Shown piece by piece: positions 10,905-21,793 of a stretch of DNA of 64,000 bases. The stretch comes from Deroplatys truncata (Eukaryota; Arthropoda; Insecta; Mantodea; Mantidae). Under the pieces are notes generated by a model. The model saw nothing but the letters and a program-made list of their open reading frames with translations. It was not told the origin of the DNA and ran no database searches. Positions within the stretch are counted from its first letter, which is position 1. Every line of letters starts with the position of its first letter. Position numbers and translations under genes: made by a program. The stretch covers positions 6,566,001-6,630,000 of the forward strand of contig CM060990.1 of the NCBI GenBank assembly GCA_030765065.1, in the 5' to 3' direction.

Positions 10905-11125
10905 TGCACCAAAGTTATTAAAACTACAGAATCTGGGGATAAAATTCACTTTGGAAACAGAAAAAGAAGGTTGCTTACCATGTTTAGATCAGAAAATCAT
11001 TTTAAAAAAAAATGGTAAATACAGGAAACTTACCCATAGAGACAGCTACATCAAGAAAAACAACCTAAACCCAAAAACACATCATATTCCACAGCCTGAC
11101 ACACAGATTAATAAACACACCATTA
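10905..11125 (+). mobile_element. Penelope-like retroelement relic, inverted 5' part
   Basis: On the + strand: LGIKFTLETEKEGCLPCLDQKII, then KLTHRDSYIKKNNLNPKTHH. This matches the start of the frame at 19450 (SIKFTIEIKKEGMLPFLDLKII, KPTHSTNYIKNKSFNPTTH), the palm/thumb part of a Penelope reverse transcriptase. It ends at about the place in the protein where the minus-strand piece (10890 downward) begins. A short stretch (ccacagcctgacac) appears in inverted orientation at both edges. The two pieces therefore look like one element whose 5' part was inverted. Confidence 0.6.
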
Positions 11126-11139
11126 AGATTAGGAAGTAG

Positions 11140-11337
11140 TTGCATTCCAAAAAGACAAGTATTTTTGAAAAATCATTCAAGAATACAGGAATTAAGCTCT
11201 ATAATCAACTTCCTATGAATTTAAAAAATGTAAATTCAGTAAAACTATTAAAAACAGAAATCAACAACTGCTTTATAACCAAACGGTTTTATTCAGCTGA
11301 TGAATTCAGTGATCTGCATAAGAAAAAATTAAATTGA
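11140..11337 (+). mobile_element. LINE 3' coding end, fragment
   Basis: The 65-codon frame reads EKSFKNTGIKLYNQLPMNLKNV...LKTEINNCFITKRFYSADEF. The pattern NTGIKLYN-LP, spaced basic residues and a final FYS-x-DEF is the usual C-terminal end of insect non-LTR retrotransposon polyproteins (compare the end of the LINE at 28446-32153, which finishes NPYYSLQEYF). No reverse transcriptase precedes it, so it is a severely 5'-truncated insertion or part of a scrambled locus. Confidence 0.5.
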
Positions 11338-11539
11338 TAATACGAATGTGATCAGCTGCACACATACATAGCTAATGAAGTACCTAATTATTGTACATGA
11401 AAGCAAGAAGTTATCGACATAACTTTAGCAAACAATTATGTGGGAAACTTATTAAAAATTGGCATGTGTCTGAAAACGAAAGTTGTTCACATAACAGATA
11501 CATCCAATTTGAAGTAACATGTATTTCTAAACAAATCAT

Positions 11540-13427
11540 AACTTAACAGGATCCAAAAAGAACTGACTGAGACTCCTACAGGAAAGACCTAGTCAGTAAT
11601 CTGAATAAGATGGATGATAAGATTTATGATTGTGAAAAATTTAGAAATTGCTGTGGAGCATTTGCAGGATGCAGTAATCTCAGCATTTAATAACTGTCCT
11701 CTGAAAATAAGGCAAGCCAACAGAAATGTGCCCTGGTGGAATCAAACCCTTGCAAGTAAAAGGAAGAAAATTTGCAGATTGTTTAACTTTGTGAAACTAA
11801 CCAAATAATGGACTGCTTATAGCAGATCATTGACAGAATACAATGAAGCCTTGAGGAAGGCTAAGGACTCCTGGATGAAGCATTGTGAGTAAACAGAAAT
11901 GGCCCCAGAATGTGTTACACTTCAGAAGGCTCTTGGAAAACATCCAAAAAGCTTTTTTAGCAATCTTCAATTGGAAAATGAAGAATATACTAAAACAGAG
12001 AAGGAGACAATGGCAGAACTTCTTTGAGTTTTTTTTACTGGGTTATACTTGATGAACCTGAGGGAGGATGGGACAGTCTAGGACTGAAGCTCTCTGGGAA
12101 GAGAGCCTTCAGCGCAGACTGGGAAATCGCCAAGGAAGTCATCAAATATGAAAAATTTAAAGTGGGCAGTGCTCTCATTTGAACCCTATAAATCTCCAGG
12201 AAGCAATGGAATAATGCCCATTATGCTTCAGCAAGGTTTTGATGAATTATGAAAAATTTTGATACAACTTCTAAGAACAAGTTTGGCCTTAGGATACATA
12301 CCAGTGAACTGGAGGCATCTTAGGCTGGCTGAAGTGATATTCAGAGGTTAGAGACAGTTAATAATTTAATTGAATCTTAGGATGGTATTTATATCAAAGC
12401 CAGAGAAACCCTTGATCCTGGCTAAGTCTGTAAGACCCATCAGTTTAATGTCAATAATTCTCAAAACTCTTGAGAAATTAATAGATAGGCATATAAGAAG
12501 AGGTGTTTTGGAGGTATATCCTCTGCACCAGAATCAGCATGCCTGTCGTACAGGCAGATCAACTGAAACTGCCCCTTTTCAGGTTGCCTATAAACTGGGA
12601 AAGACAATTCAGAAAAAGGAGGTGGCACTTGGTGTCTTTATTGATATTGAGGGTGCCTTTGATAACACCTCCTTTAATGCAATAACTACTGCTGCAAGGA
12701 AACATGGATTTGATGAAACCTGTTATTGATGGATTCAATCCATGTTGAGAGGCAGAATAATCCATACAAGTCTCATGGATAGTAGTCTAGCTGCAAAGGT
12801 CATGAGTGGTTGTCCGCAGGGTGGGGTGTTATCTATGGAACCTGGTGGTTGTTGGGCAGTTCGTTCAAGCAAGTAATCTAGGCTTTGATATCGTGGGCTA
12901 TGCTGATGATATTGTCATCATAGTTCGAGGTAAATGTACAGGAAGATTCAGGGAACTCAAGCAGTTGGCCCTGAATACTGTCACAAAATGGGCTGAGAAT
13001 GAGGGCTTAACTATCAGTCCTCATAAAACAGCCATAGTGCCATTTACCAGAAGAAGAGACATAAAGGGATTAGGAGTTCTACATCTTAAAGGTAAAGAAC
13101 TTAAAATATCTGAGGAAGTTAAATACTTGGGAATCACCTTTGACTTCAAGGTGGACTGGAATCAGCATTTCAAGAAAACAATAAAATGTGTGAAAACAAA
13201 CTTTGAAGTAGTTAGATGCGCACATAGTAAAAGATGGGTAACTAAGACCTGCTATGATCCATTGGATATATACTAGGATAATCATACCATCGATAACTTA
13301 TGGAGCACTGATTTAGTGGCCTAAGGTCCTTCAAACAGGCTCTAAAAAATCGGCTAAATAAAGTTCAAAGAGCAGCATATATGGCTGTTAACAGGAGTTA
13401 TGAAAACTACTGCAGCATCATCTAGTT
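11540..13427 (+). mobile_element. R1/LOA-like LINE relic, reverse transcriptase
   Basis: Broken frames on the + strand follow a non-LTR polyprotein in order. First comes a linker (AVEHLQDAVISAF, NRNVPWWNQTLASKRKK), then the fingers (12415-12490, RPISLMSIILKTLEKLIDRHI). 12620-12680 gives the palm motif FIDIEGAFDNTSF, then SGCPQGGVLS. The catalytic YADD of GYADDIVII lies near 12898. After it come EGLTISPHKTAIVPFTRRR and VKYLGITFD. 13290-13420 holds thumb remnants (ITYGALIWWPK, RLNKVQRAAYMAV in mixed frames). The words FIDIEGAFD and PHKT...FTRRR are typical of the R1/LOA group. Endonuclease and 3' UTR are missing. It stops abruptly where Tigger-like sequence begins. Confidence 0.75.
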
Positions 13428-13429
13428 TG

Positions 13430-14330
13430 CCTTCTTTTCACAGCATTTGCTGCCATTCTGATACTGCAATGTTATGTTCACAGTGATCTTCATTCACTGT
13501 CATGACATTCTCCAGACCACATGAAGAAAGCAGCTTTGTTCCAGGCATTTAAGATAATAGTGTTCCTCATGGGGGATTCAAGAGAGGCCAATCTTTTCTG
13601 AACCAGCTTTTTCCTATATTTGTACTTCAGGCATCTTATAATGCCTTGGTGAAAGGGCTGAAGTTGACTTGTGCAATTAGCTGGCAAGAACACTACAATT
13701 ATTATGCAGATGAAATGTGGTTTTAGGATGTGCAGCAAATTGGTTAACAAACAAGAGTTTTTCTATTTCTTACACTCAATCCTGTATCCCATTCATGCAG
13801 AAACATGCCAAATATAGATGACTTTATCTAGGTGTTCGCATTGGATGAGTATTTGTAAGAGAAGGTATGCTTATTTTTAAAATAGTGCAGACTGCCAATC
13901 CAATTTACCAATGGTGCCAGCCACTCTTCCATTTTCATTACAATGCAAAGGTACAGTAATCCTTTCCTTGCTCAATTTTCCACCATGGCACTTTTTACCT
14001 CTCAACTCCAGGTTTTTATGCAGTAGAAGGTGGAAAAATAAGCCTGTTTCATCTGCATTAAAAGCGTTATAAGACTGTATTTTTTTTATTTTGGATGGAA
14101 GTGTACTATTTTTTCATAATTCAACAGTCTCTTCATTCACACTTAAGCCTTATCACGGATACATCTATATTTGTTAAGGCATGTTGGTTCTTGAACCTTT
14201 TACTGCAACCATTTGATGCTTTGAAATTGGAAAGTCCCATCTATAGTGCTTTAACATGAACTATGCTGCCATTGATTGGTGTATTTGAAGTGTGGACTTG
14301 CTTAAACCAGTTTAATAATTTTCCATTTCT
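13430..14330 (-). mobile_element. pogo/Tigger transposase relic
   Basis: On the minus strand, pieces of a DDE transposase appear. Near 14080 there is NADETGLFFHLLLHKNLELRGKKCHGG, containing the DE-type second motif. 13960-13890 gives KERITVPLHCNENG. 13750-13490 gives FLPANCTSQLQPFHQGIIRCLKYKYRKKLVQ and AWNKAAF, the C-terminal part with NCTS-LQP. These are standard Tigger/CENPB-type DDE motifs. A possible helix-turn-helix start (MSKRK...) lies at 14430-14300. Frames are broken and I did not find the terminal repeats. It is a different copy from the Tigger at 32274. Confidence 0.65.
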
Positions 14331-15194
14331 GGAAACTGATTCTCGTGGTTTTGTTTTCTGATTTTCTTTTTTCTAAATATGATAGTTTGATCACCTTTCT
14401 TTTGCTCATGTTTAATGCAGGATGGTGAATTTTCAGTTTCCACGCAAGTTTTATATGCTTCATATGAGGATGCAGTCCGCGTCTTGAATTATATGACATT
14501 TTTCTTCATTAGGCTCACTATTATATTTAATATAGATGGAGGAATATACAATTTCCATGCAACATCTACACACTTCATAATAATTATGAGAATTGCAGTC
14601 CACTTCTTGAATTATGCAACATTTTTCTTCATATGTAATTGCCTTACTTTCTTCTTATCGATGGTACAAACTTCATGAAACAAGTCACTGATACTGCTTG
14701 AAAATTATGCTATCATGTAACAGTTTTGCACTAAACTACACACTAGAGCCATATACACAGATGATAATAAGATGTTAGTGTGCTGCGAGTAGACAAAGTG
14801 AAGCATGGAAGCAAATGAGAGCCTGGGAAATTGTGTGTTAGAGTGGCCCCAATGTGTGTTAATAAAATCACTGCAGACACTCAAGTTTGAAAGCAGTTAG
14901 TGGAAGATGTAAAACATATAAAATATATGTTTAATGAGATTAGGACCAAAAGTTCTAATGATTGGCTTACTTAAAAGGAAAATGTGCTAACAAGATTCCA
15001 CTGTATGTGGATTTACAGCAGGAGAAATATAGATCAAAGGAGAGAGCCCTGCAGATTAGTTCTGAGTTGCATAACCTAAGTGATACAGTTTCTATTTTAG
15101 TGACTAAAAACTGCAATTATAATGCAAATTTTTTAGGTTGTTCTGCATAAACCAGAAGTAGAAACTTCATACAAGTTTACATTCTCTTTTGCAG
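14331..15194. other. GBE intron sequence, unrecognised
   Basis: A+T-rich DNA that may include outer parts of the adjacent Tigger relic. It ends in a strong polypyrimidine tract and acceptor (ctcttttgcag, ending 15194) before GBE exon B. No other gene signal was seen. Confidence 0.45.
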
Positions 15195-15366
15195 GCTTTA
15201 GTTGGAGATAAAACAATAGCATTTTGGCTCATGGACAAAGAAATGTACACACATATGTCAGTTCTTTCACCTCAGTCACCAGTAATTGACCGAGGAATTG
15301 CATTACACAAAATGATACGTCTCCTTACTCATACTCTTGGAGGAGAAGCATACCTCAATTTTATGG
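15195..15366 (+). CDS. GBE1: Glycogen branching enzyme (GBE1), exon B
   Basis: This 172-nt exon starts in phase 0 directly after ...SHDQ and encodes [20 protein letters not shown], then a [24 protein letters not shown] block and [13 protein letters not shown]. It ends after the first base of the next glycine codon (G/gtgagt at 15367). The residues form the last strands and helices of the GH13 barrel of branching enzyme, just after the catalytic Asp. The codon split with the exon at 38368 gives GGC (Gly) and restores GNEFGHPEW. Conservation with animal GBE1 is strong and no damage is visible. The following intron is about 23 kb and holds the densest transposon nest of the window. Confidence 0.97.
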
Positions 15367-16260
15367 GTGAGTTAATTATATCAGGTCTCTTTAAAACATT
15401 GTGTTTTATAAGTATACTGCCTTAGCATAAATAGTGCAAATTTACATTTAATTATCAGCTGATTGGAGCAGAGCCCATATTGTGTTGCGTGCAAAATGAT
15501 TAAAATTTAACTCTGTTTTTCAATGATCACAGAAATGAAGGAATTCTTTCAGACTGCAGTTTTCGTGGTAGTTCCATTGCGCCAGTTTAGGACTTCAATA
15601 GTGTACGTACAATACTACTACTTTTCAGGAAACAAGAACCACTTATATTTTTGGCATACTTTTGAATTTAATTGATACAATTGTAATTCCAAAGCATTTG
15701 ACTTTTTTGTATATCGGCCATCACTTTGCAGAGTAGTGCAGGAGCATGTATTCCATGGAAACAAGGAAAGCATTGCTTCCCCTTTAATTATTAGTGATAC
15801 ATTCATTTATATATTTTCATTAAAATCACCCTTGCGAATAATTTAGTGATACATTTTCAAACAGTGAGCGCGAATTGCTACACAGCTTGCACTTTTGCAA
15901 GTAGTTTTCTGGAGTCCCAACAGATGGCATGGAGTGCTTGCTGATGATCGGTATTTAGATACACTGTCAATATAATCTCGCTGTGGGGAAGCAAGATATT
16001 TCTTGCATATTACCTTCCAGGTTACAGCTTGTTAGAGGTTAGGAAAGAAAATCAAGTCAATTTATGTTTTCTTTGTGAATAATAATAGCAGTTTTAGTAC
16101 TATGTGATGTGCGGATGTTTCTAATGGAATGTTTCTGTGACAAGTTTCATTTCTAAATACAGAATTGCATGTGCTTTGGTAATTAGGAATAGTACTTACT
16201 GGAAGCAATTTTGAAACTGCAAACTGCTTATAGTGAGAGCATGAGTTCAACGGGGAGTAG
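15367..16260. other. GBE intron; possibly hAT 5' flank
   Basis: Noncoding DNA before the hAT-type coding relic. A cagtgagcgcgaattg stretch at 15864 could be a hAT-like end, but I found no matching partner or 8-bp duplication, so the left limit of the hAT element stays open. Confidence 0.4.
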
Positions 16261-16261
16261 T

Positions 16262-18250
16262 GAAACATGTGTGAGGAAGAGTGCTGTGGTGTGTATGAAA
16301 TTTTGAGTCGATGTTTCTCTTCATTTATCTGTGCAAAGAAGAAAGAAATAGTCCAAAAAGGTAGGGAAACTCCAGCATTAGAGAATTTGAAAACAAAAAT
16401 TAAAGCTTGTGTGAGACATTTTAATAGACATTCATGGCGTAGAATGGCTTACAGGTTGTAAAAGTAGAGCCAAGTTTTGTTGGACATGTCTGCTCTTCTC
16501 AACAGAAAAAAGTGTGTGGAATAGTGCAGGGTTCTGTGATTTAAATAATATACACAACATGATTAAAAGGCACTCAGGCTGCAAAAATCATATGCACTGT
16601 TCCTGAAATTAGACATTCAATAGTAATCCAAGGATTAACCATGATTTAGATGAACAGATGAAAATATGCCACCAGCAACACAATGAAATGGTGCAAACAA
16701 ATCACGAGATTTTGAAAAGGCTCATAGATATTACCTGTTTTATTGGCTCCCATGACCTCAGCTTTCGTGGTCATGACAAATCCCATGTTTCTATCAAAAG
16801 TTACACAGATATGGTGCATTTTTTAGCAAAGTATGACCCAGTTCTTGGCAACCATTTACAAAATTCTTCAGTATTCCAGGGTACTTTTAATTTGATTCAA
16901 AATGATTTGATCTCTTCTATTGCCACTGTTACATTAGAACACATTAGGCAAGAAATATGAGAGTCGTTTTGTTGCTATTGTCTTAGACGAAACTACAGAT
17001 AGAAATGAGCCAATTGTCTAAGATAATTTGCTTCATGACTCAAGAGAGAACAGTTGAAGACAGATTTCTTGGATTTGAAGACGTAACTTCAGATAGGACA
17101 GCTGAAGCTTTATATGGAGTGTATGTGACATAAATGACCTGAAATGTGGGCATAAACTAATAGGTCAAAGTTATGATGGTGCCTCAGTGATGTCTGGACA
17201 CTTGGGAGGATTGCAAACAAAGGTAAAACAGACTCTTCCTAATGCATTGTTTGTCCACTGTATGGCCCACAGATTAAATCTGGGTTTGTAGCAATCAGCT
17301 ACCAAAATTAAAGAATGTAAAACTTTCTTCATGGCAATTTTCTTCTCACAGCCATTTAAATACTGTTTGGCACTAGATAAGTAGGTGAATAAAAAGCTTC
17401 CAAAATCAGCTCCTACAGGATGGAATTACAATAGTAGGTTAGTGCAGACTGTATATGAATATTGCCAACGTCTTACATCCCTACTTGAGAATATTGTAGG
17501 TGGTGGTGGTGGTGGTTGGTATACTGAAACTGAGACAGCATCAAGAGGATATTTGGATTTGCTGGAAAGGGATTTAACTTCAATTTACTGTTACAAATTT
17601 ATTCTCACATTTTTCCCATATCTGAAAATTTGTTTAATGTGCTACAAACCAAAATAAACGATATTAGATTGTGTGTAAACAGAATTAATGAGTTTAAGGG
17701 CTTCCTCAGAACTATGAGAGAGAATAGCTTTGATTCATTTTGGGATCATGTTATGAACACACAAGATATTGCAGAACCAAAAAGAAAAATACTTTGTCTG
17801 GATGATGCTGGCGTCTTGAAAGCATGCTACCGCAGGCTATTTTATGAAATAATTGACAATATCCAAAAACAAATAAATTCAAGGTTCAGCACTTTTTAGA
17901 ACTTACAAACTGTGCAGGAAACTGCAGAGCACTCTTCCTGCAAAAAGCTTTTGATTCTTTAATTCACAATGGATCTTTCTTTGACATGGTGGCTTTAAGC
18001 TCTCAACTAAGTGTTATATATAATGTGACTGAAGGTGTGAACAAATGCAGTGTTAAAGACTTGTTGTTTTTCATCAGGGAGAATAATCTTGAAATGGCTT
18101 ATTCAGAAGTGTTAAAGCTTTGCAAACTTGTAGTGACAATTCCAGCAACTACTTCGTCTGTTGAACGTAGCTTTTCTACACTTAAAAGAATAAAGACATT
18201 CCTCAGAAATACAATCAGTCAAGACAGACTCTCTAATCTGGCTGTTTAAG
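16262..18250 (+). pseudogene. hAT transposase relic (ZMYM/DUF4371 type)
   Basis: Frames shift repeatedly, but the protein order is complete. 16380-16610 gives a TTF-type zinc finger (TCLLFST...HSGCKNHMHC in mixed frames). 16700-16960 gives DITCFIGSHDLSFRGHDKSH and DPVLGNHLQNSSVFQGT (DUF4371). 16975 gives VLDETTDRNEP with the first catalytic Asp. 17165-17290 gives GQSYDGASVMSG and VHCMAHRLNLGL with the second Asp. 18090-18245 gives the hAT dimerisation region (EVLKLCKLVVTIPATTSSVERSFSTLKRIKTFLRN), containing the third acidic residue in SVERSFS. This is the DUF4371 branch of hAT transposases. Many stops make it inactive. A purine run (18328-18347) follows. Confidence 0.82.
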
Positions 18251-19101
18251 TATAGAAAAGGTATTAATTAAAGACTTGAGTGGAAGACCTACATTTTATG
18301 ACAGTGTCATTGCTGATTTTGCAAAGAAAGAAAGAAAGAAAAAAAGAAGAATCCCTCTGCACTATAAATAACAGGTATGCCCCTATAAAATCCACTTTTA
18401 CTTTTCAGTATTGCTTCCATACCATAGATTGTCACCACACACCACTGGAGTAATGTAGTATATTTATGCGTGTATAAAATGTTTTATCTGGAGTACAGAA
18501 ATATGTTTATTAAAAATAATAGAAATAACTTACTTTGGTTGTTAATTATTTTATATTGAAGTACTTTACGCTAATTGATTGTATTTGTAAATCAAATGTA
18601 TTCTGTGTAAGTATAATTTAAGAATTTGTTTTAAGAAACTATGATTAATTACAAAGCTATTATTGTTGTTTATTTTTATTTTATTTGTTGGAATTAATAA
18701 AAAAAGATTTTTAATTATAAAATGATATTGCTATTAAATTGTAATTGGAAAAGCGAAAGGAAGAATTCAATAACCCTGAATTTAAGTGTAGTGAACAATA
18801 TACATATTGTTTAATCATATAATCTGTCAAAGCAGAGATACAAAGTAATATAATGGGGAGTAATTTTAAAATGAACATTTTCATCACTAAACGGATTGTA
18901 AAGAATTACAGTTTTTGTATTGCTTGTTAAAGCTAATACAAAAATTGGCAATTACAAACTGATTTCAAATAATGAATATTCATTGATAAAGTAATATAGT
19001 AAAGAAAACAAATATTAGTAGGAAAATAATTATCAGTCTTATCGTTTTTATTAACAGAAATGCATTACTATTTTGCTATGGACTATTCACTCGTCAGCAT
19101 C
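18251..19101. other. Very A+T-rich intron sequence
   Basis: No open frame or repeat of note. A hAT-like word, accacacaccactg, ends near 18443, but it lacks a partner at the other side of the hAT relic. Confidence 0.45.
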
Positions 19102-19399
19102 ACTCAGATGGTCCGGGTTCAAACCCGGCAGAGGGTGATGGATTTTTTTGGGCATATAAATCCTTAGCATGGCTTCCTTTGGAAGGGAAGTAAAGCTGGT
19201 GGTCCTGTGTCATAGATTTACGGCACACAAAAGAACCTCAAGCCTGATAAAGAGGTTTCTGAGCAAAATTATTAGTCCTTCACGCCCAATATAGAATGGG
19301 ACGCTAAGGACCACAACAGTTAAAGAGTGTCCATAAATAAAACTCAATTTATTTAAAGGTGAGTCGGAATTGTTACACTAACATCACTTAAGTTTACTC

Positions 19400-19442
19400 A
19401 CTTAACATGTTTCGGGAAACGGTTGTTCCCATCCTCAGAGGT
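19400..19442 (-). ncRNA. Hammerhead ribozyme core in 5' inverted pLTR
   Basis: On the minus strand: CTGAGGA (19438-19432), a stem II hairpin (TGGGAAC...GTTTCCC), then GAAAC (19413-19409) followed by ATGTT. These are the conserved hammerhead boxes in order. ACATGT can form the very short self-complementary stem III seen in Penelope hammerheads. Stem I is imperfect here: AACCT against AAGT gives one mismatch. Confidence 0.65.
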
Positions 19443-20361
19443 TAATTCCTACCTACAGAACCAATCAATAAAATTCACCATAGAAATAAAAAAAGAAGGC
19501 ATGCTACCATTTTTAGACCTAAAAATCATCAGAGAACAAAAGAACCTAACCTTTGGCATATACAGGAAGCCAACACACTCTACTAATTACATAAAAAATA
19601 AGAGTTTCAATCCAACCACACACAAACATGCAGTACTAAACAGCCTAACACATAGACTGGTATATACCCCCTTAAATAAAAAAGAATACCAGTTAGAATA
19701 CCAGCATATAGTAGACACAGCAATACATAATGGGTATAACAAAGCAACTATTGACAAAAAAATTGCAAAATTCAAACGACAGATGCACATCAGAAACACA
19801 ACAAATCTCAGCCAGCAAGATAAAGAGCTAAAGTTCAAGAAATTCACATACCACCCAGGAACATTTCACAAATTTAAGAAGATTTTCATGAAACATAACA
19901 TCAGCCTAGCTCCACAGAACAAATTTAACATAGAGAAATTACTTTGTAACAAGTTAAAAGACCCCATTCCACAAGACAAAAAAGCTGGAATCTATAAAAT
20001 CAATTGTTCAGATTGCAATAAAGTATACATAGGCAAGACAAAAAGAAACTTAGAAACTAGGCTAAAGGAGCACATGAGATGTATTAAATACAAACAAATG
20101 GACAAATCTGCAGTTTCACACCATTTTTGGATCACTAATCACAACATCAAACCCAATATTACATTAGTCAAACCAGCCAAATTTGCAGCCGAATTAGATG
20201 CATGGGAGAAGATCACCATTCTGAAACACAACACACATCTAATGAATTTTGATTTGCCGCCACCAAATCCTCTCTGGAAGTACATTTCTCCACCACAAGA
20301 TGCCACCACAGGATCCAGTCCAAAAAACGGAAACACCAACAACACGGGCCAGTCGAATTAA
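19423..20361 (+). CDS. Penelope reverse transcriptase C-terminus plus GIY-YIG endonuclease (truncated)
   Basis: About 300 codons are open without a stop. The first in-frame ATG is only at 19501, and the frame begins inside the inverted pLTR, so the true N-terminus is lost. Residues near 15-70 (SIKFTIEIKKEGMLPFLDLKII...RKPTHSTNYI) are the end of the reverse-transcriptase palm and thumb. A basic linker follows (FTYHPGTFHKFKKIF). Near residues 190-240 lies the GIY-YIG nuclease: AGIYKINCSDCNKVYIGKTKRNLETRLKEH, with a Cys-x2-Cys insert, the GIY and YIG tyrosines and the R-x3-H type helix. A C-terminal Glu (AELDAWEK) fits the metal-binding residue. The TAA stop overlaps the first base of the hammerhead core region. 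Activity is unlikely because catalytic reverse-transcriptase motifs are absent. Confidence 0.9.
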   Translation: MFPSSEVNSYLQNQSIKFTIEIKKEGMLPFLDLKIIREQKNLTFGIYRKPTHSTNYIKNKSFNPTTHKHAVLNSLTHRLVYTPLNKKEYQLEYQHIVDTAIHNGYNKATIDKKIAKFKRQMHIRNTTNLSQQDKELKFKKFTYHPGTFHKFKKIFMKHNISLAPQNKFNIEKLLCNKLKDPIPQDKKAGIYKINCSDCNKVYIGKTKRNLETRLKEHMRCIKYKQMDKSAVSHHFWITNHNIKPNITLVKPAKFAAELDAWEKITILKHNTHLMNFDLPPPNPLWKYISPPQDATTGSSPKNGNTNNTGQSN

Positions 20362-20406
20362 CTTCTGAGGATGGGAACAACTGTTTCCCGAAACATGTTA
20401 AGTGAG
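20358..20406 (+). ncRNA. Hammerhead ribozyme core in 3' pLTR
   Basis: In order on the + strand: ACTT (20361-20364), CTGAGGA (20365-20371), a stem II hairpin TGGGAACAACTGTTTCCC (20372-20389), GAAAC (20390-20394), then ATGT, T at 20399 as the predicted cleavage base, and AAGT. ACTT pairs with AAGT as stem I. ACATGT is self-complementary and would give a three-pair stem III, so the fold would work best between two copies, as described for Penelope-type hammerheads. The core begins at the stop codon of the GIY-YIG frame. All invariant core bases appear present. Activity is inferred. Confidence 0.72.
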
Positions 20407-21793
20407 TAAACTTAAGTGATGTTAGTGTAACAATTCTGACTCACCTTTAAATAAATTCAATACACATCACTGTTTCTAGCTTCTTTTCATCACAATATCA
20501 ACGTAAAACTCAATTTAATTTTACTCAGATGGTCAATATTGGCACTGTGCGTAAGTGATTTGTAGAATGCTTGATACTGTGCTTTTATTATCTCGGAGTC
20601 ACATAACCCAATAAGATCATTGAATTTATCTGTAGAAACGGAAATTGTTCCTTGATATGAGGGCTTCAATTCTAAAGCATTTATTGGGATATGACGTCCC
20701 CTTCTAATTTTATTCTCCTAAATGAATCTTCATGTAGACCATATTTAAAATACATATGTTCTGGATCATCATTTCTAAATTGCAACCATTTCATTTCAGC
20801 CAATTAACATCTTTTCCATCCATGTCAATCTTTCTGTTTTTTCACCATTATTTTTCTCAGCTGAATGAAGTCAATAAATCTATCCTGATCCGTTTCTATT
20901 ACTTCAAAAGGAATTATTCTTCTGAGCCAATCTGATTAAAGTGTAGAAGGATCAAATATGTCAACATTAGTTTTTGCCTCTCAATATGTGCATGGACACT
21001 AGCTACCTTCATCTTAGTGAGTTCAGGTTCAAAAAGCTTTTGACTAATTGTGGGAATGTCAAAACATTACACACAAAGTTAACCTATGCTGCATTATGGA
21101 CATCAGTAAAGCAGCAATATTCACATTTCTATTCTGCCTACTGCAAGTGCCAGACATTAAATCAATTTCTTTTCCATCAGCAATATTTTGAATTTTATGC
21201 AAGAGACAGAATTCCGCTTTGCTTGAACCTTTTTTTTTTTTTGCCAATCCCTCATGCCAGTAGTAGGAATGAACTTGATTGGAAGTGAAATCCATCACAA
21301 TGAAGTTGTACATAGCTTATCTGCTTTTATAAAAGAGAGCTTAGCAGCAACACACTGCCTCCTGAACTTCAAGAACGTGCTCTACCCCAGGTTAAGCTCT
21401 TTCCTTTGCTTCATCTTGATGTTTTCTAGCAAGACCCTTGTTCTTTAAATGTACTTCATGGCTTGTTTTACTTGTACTTTTCTCAGTTTCTATCATGTTT
21501 TCATAAATGTAACAGGTGGCACGTATATCCTTCTTTCGTGAGTGGAAAGAAAGGTTCAAACCAGTGTGAAATATTTGTCTATACAACCAAATTATTTTCA
21601 TTATATCAGTCAACATAAATGCCATACATTTTTGTCAGAGACAATTCATTGCTTAGATATTCTTTTCTTGAATCCTTTCTACAGTAGTGTGATGGAACTC
21701 GAGGAAAGGAGTTGATATATTCATGAATAAATTGCTTAGCATCATCTAGTCTCATGTTTGGTGCCTTATGTTTAACATCATCTTCATGATATA

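Larger units (their letters stand above)
19352..20504 (+). mobile_element. Penelope-like element with inverted pLTRs, 1.15 kb
   Basis: The element sits between two copies of aaaactcaattta (19339-19351, 20505-20517), a 13-bp duplication of SINE tail sequence. Its two ends are inverted: 19356-19445 (ttaaaggtgagtcggaattg...) matches the reverse complement of 20362-20453 (...caattctgactcaccttta) with few differences over about 90 bp. It carries one open frame ending in a GIY-YIG domain and a short 3' extension (20454-20504). Inverted or direct pLTRs, 5' truncation, GIY-YIG endonuclease and hammerhead motifs are all known hallmarks of Penelope-like retroelements. The 5' part of the reverse transcriptase is missing, so this copy is a truncated insertion. 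Confidence 0.9.
19114..20522 (+). mobile_element. tRNA-derived SINE, copy 2, split by a Penelope element
   Basis: The SINE is 5'-truncated and begins at its B box (cgggttcaaacc). It runs through the family body (gatggatttttttggg, ggcttcctttggaag, gataaagaggtttctgag) to the tail cataaataaaactcaattta near 19351. It resumes at 20505 with aaaactcaatttaatttt. A 12-bp target duplication, actcagatggtc, brackets the whole unit (19102-19113 and 20523-20534). The Penelope-like element at 19352-20504 thus landed within the SINE tail after the SINE was already in place. Confidence 0.88.

Noticed and set aside
15864..18443. Terminal repeats for the hAT relic (cagtgagcgcg... and ...caccacacaccactg)
   Set aside because: The two ends do not match each other well and no 8-bp duplication flanks them, so the element limits are left open.
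19101..19140. B-box and tRNA-like heads as tRNA genes (also at 10630, 25670, 50610, 59030)
   Set aside because: Each is followed by the same SINE body and tail and flanked by target duplications, and no acceptor-stem pairing typical of a functional tRNA gene was seen.
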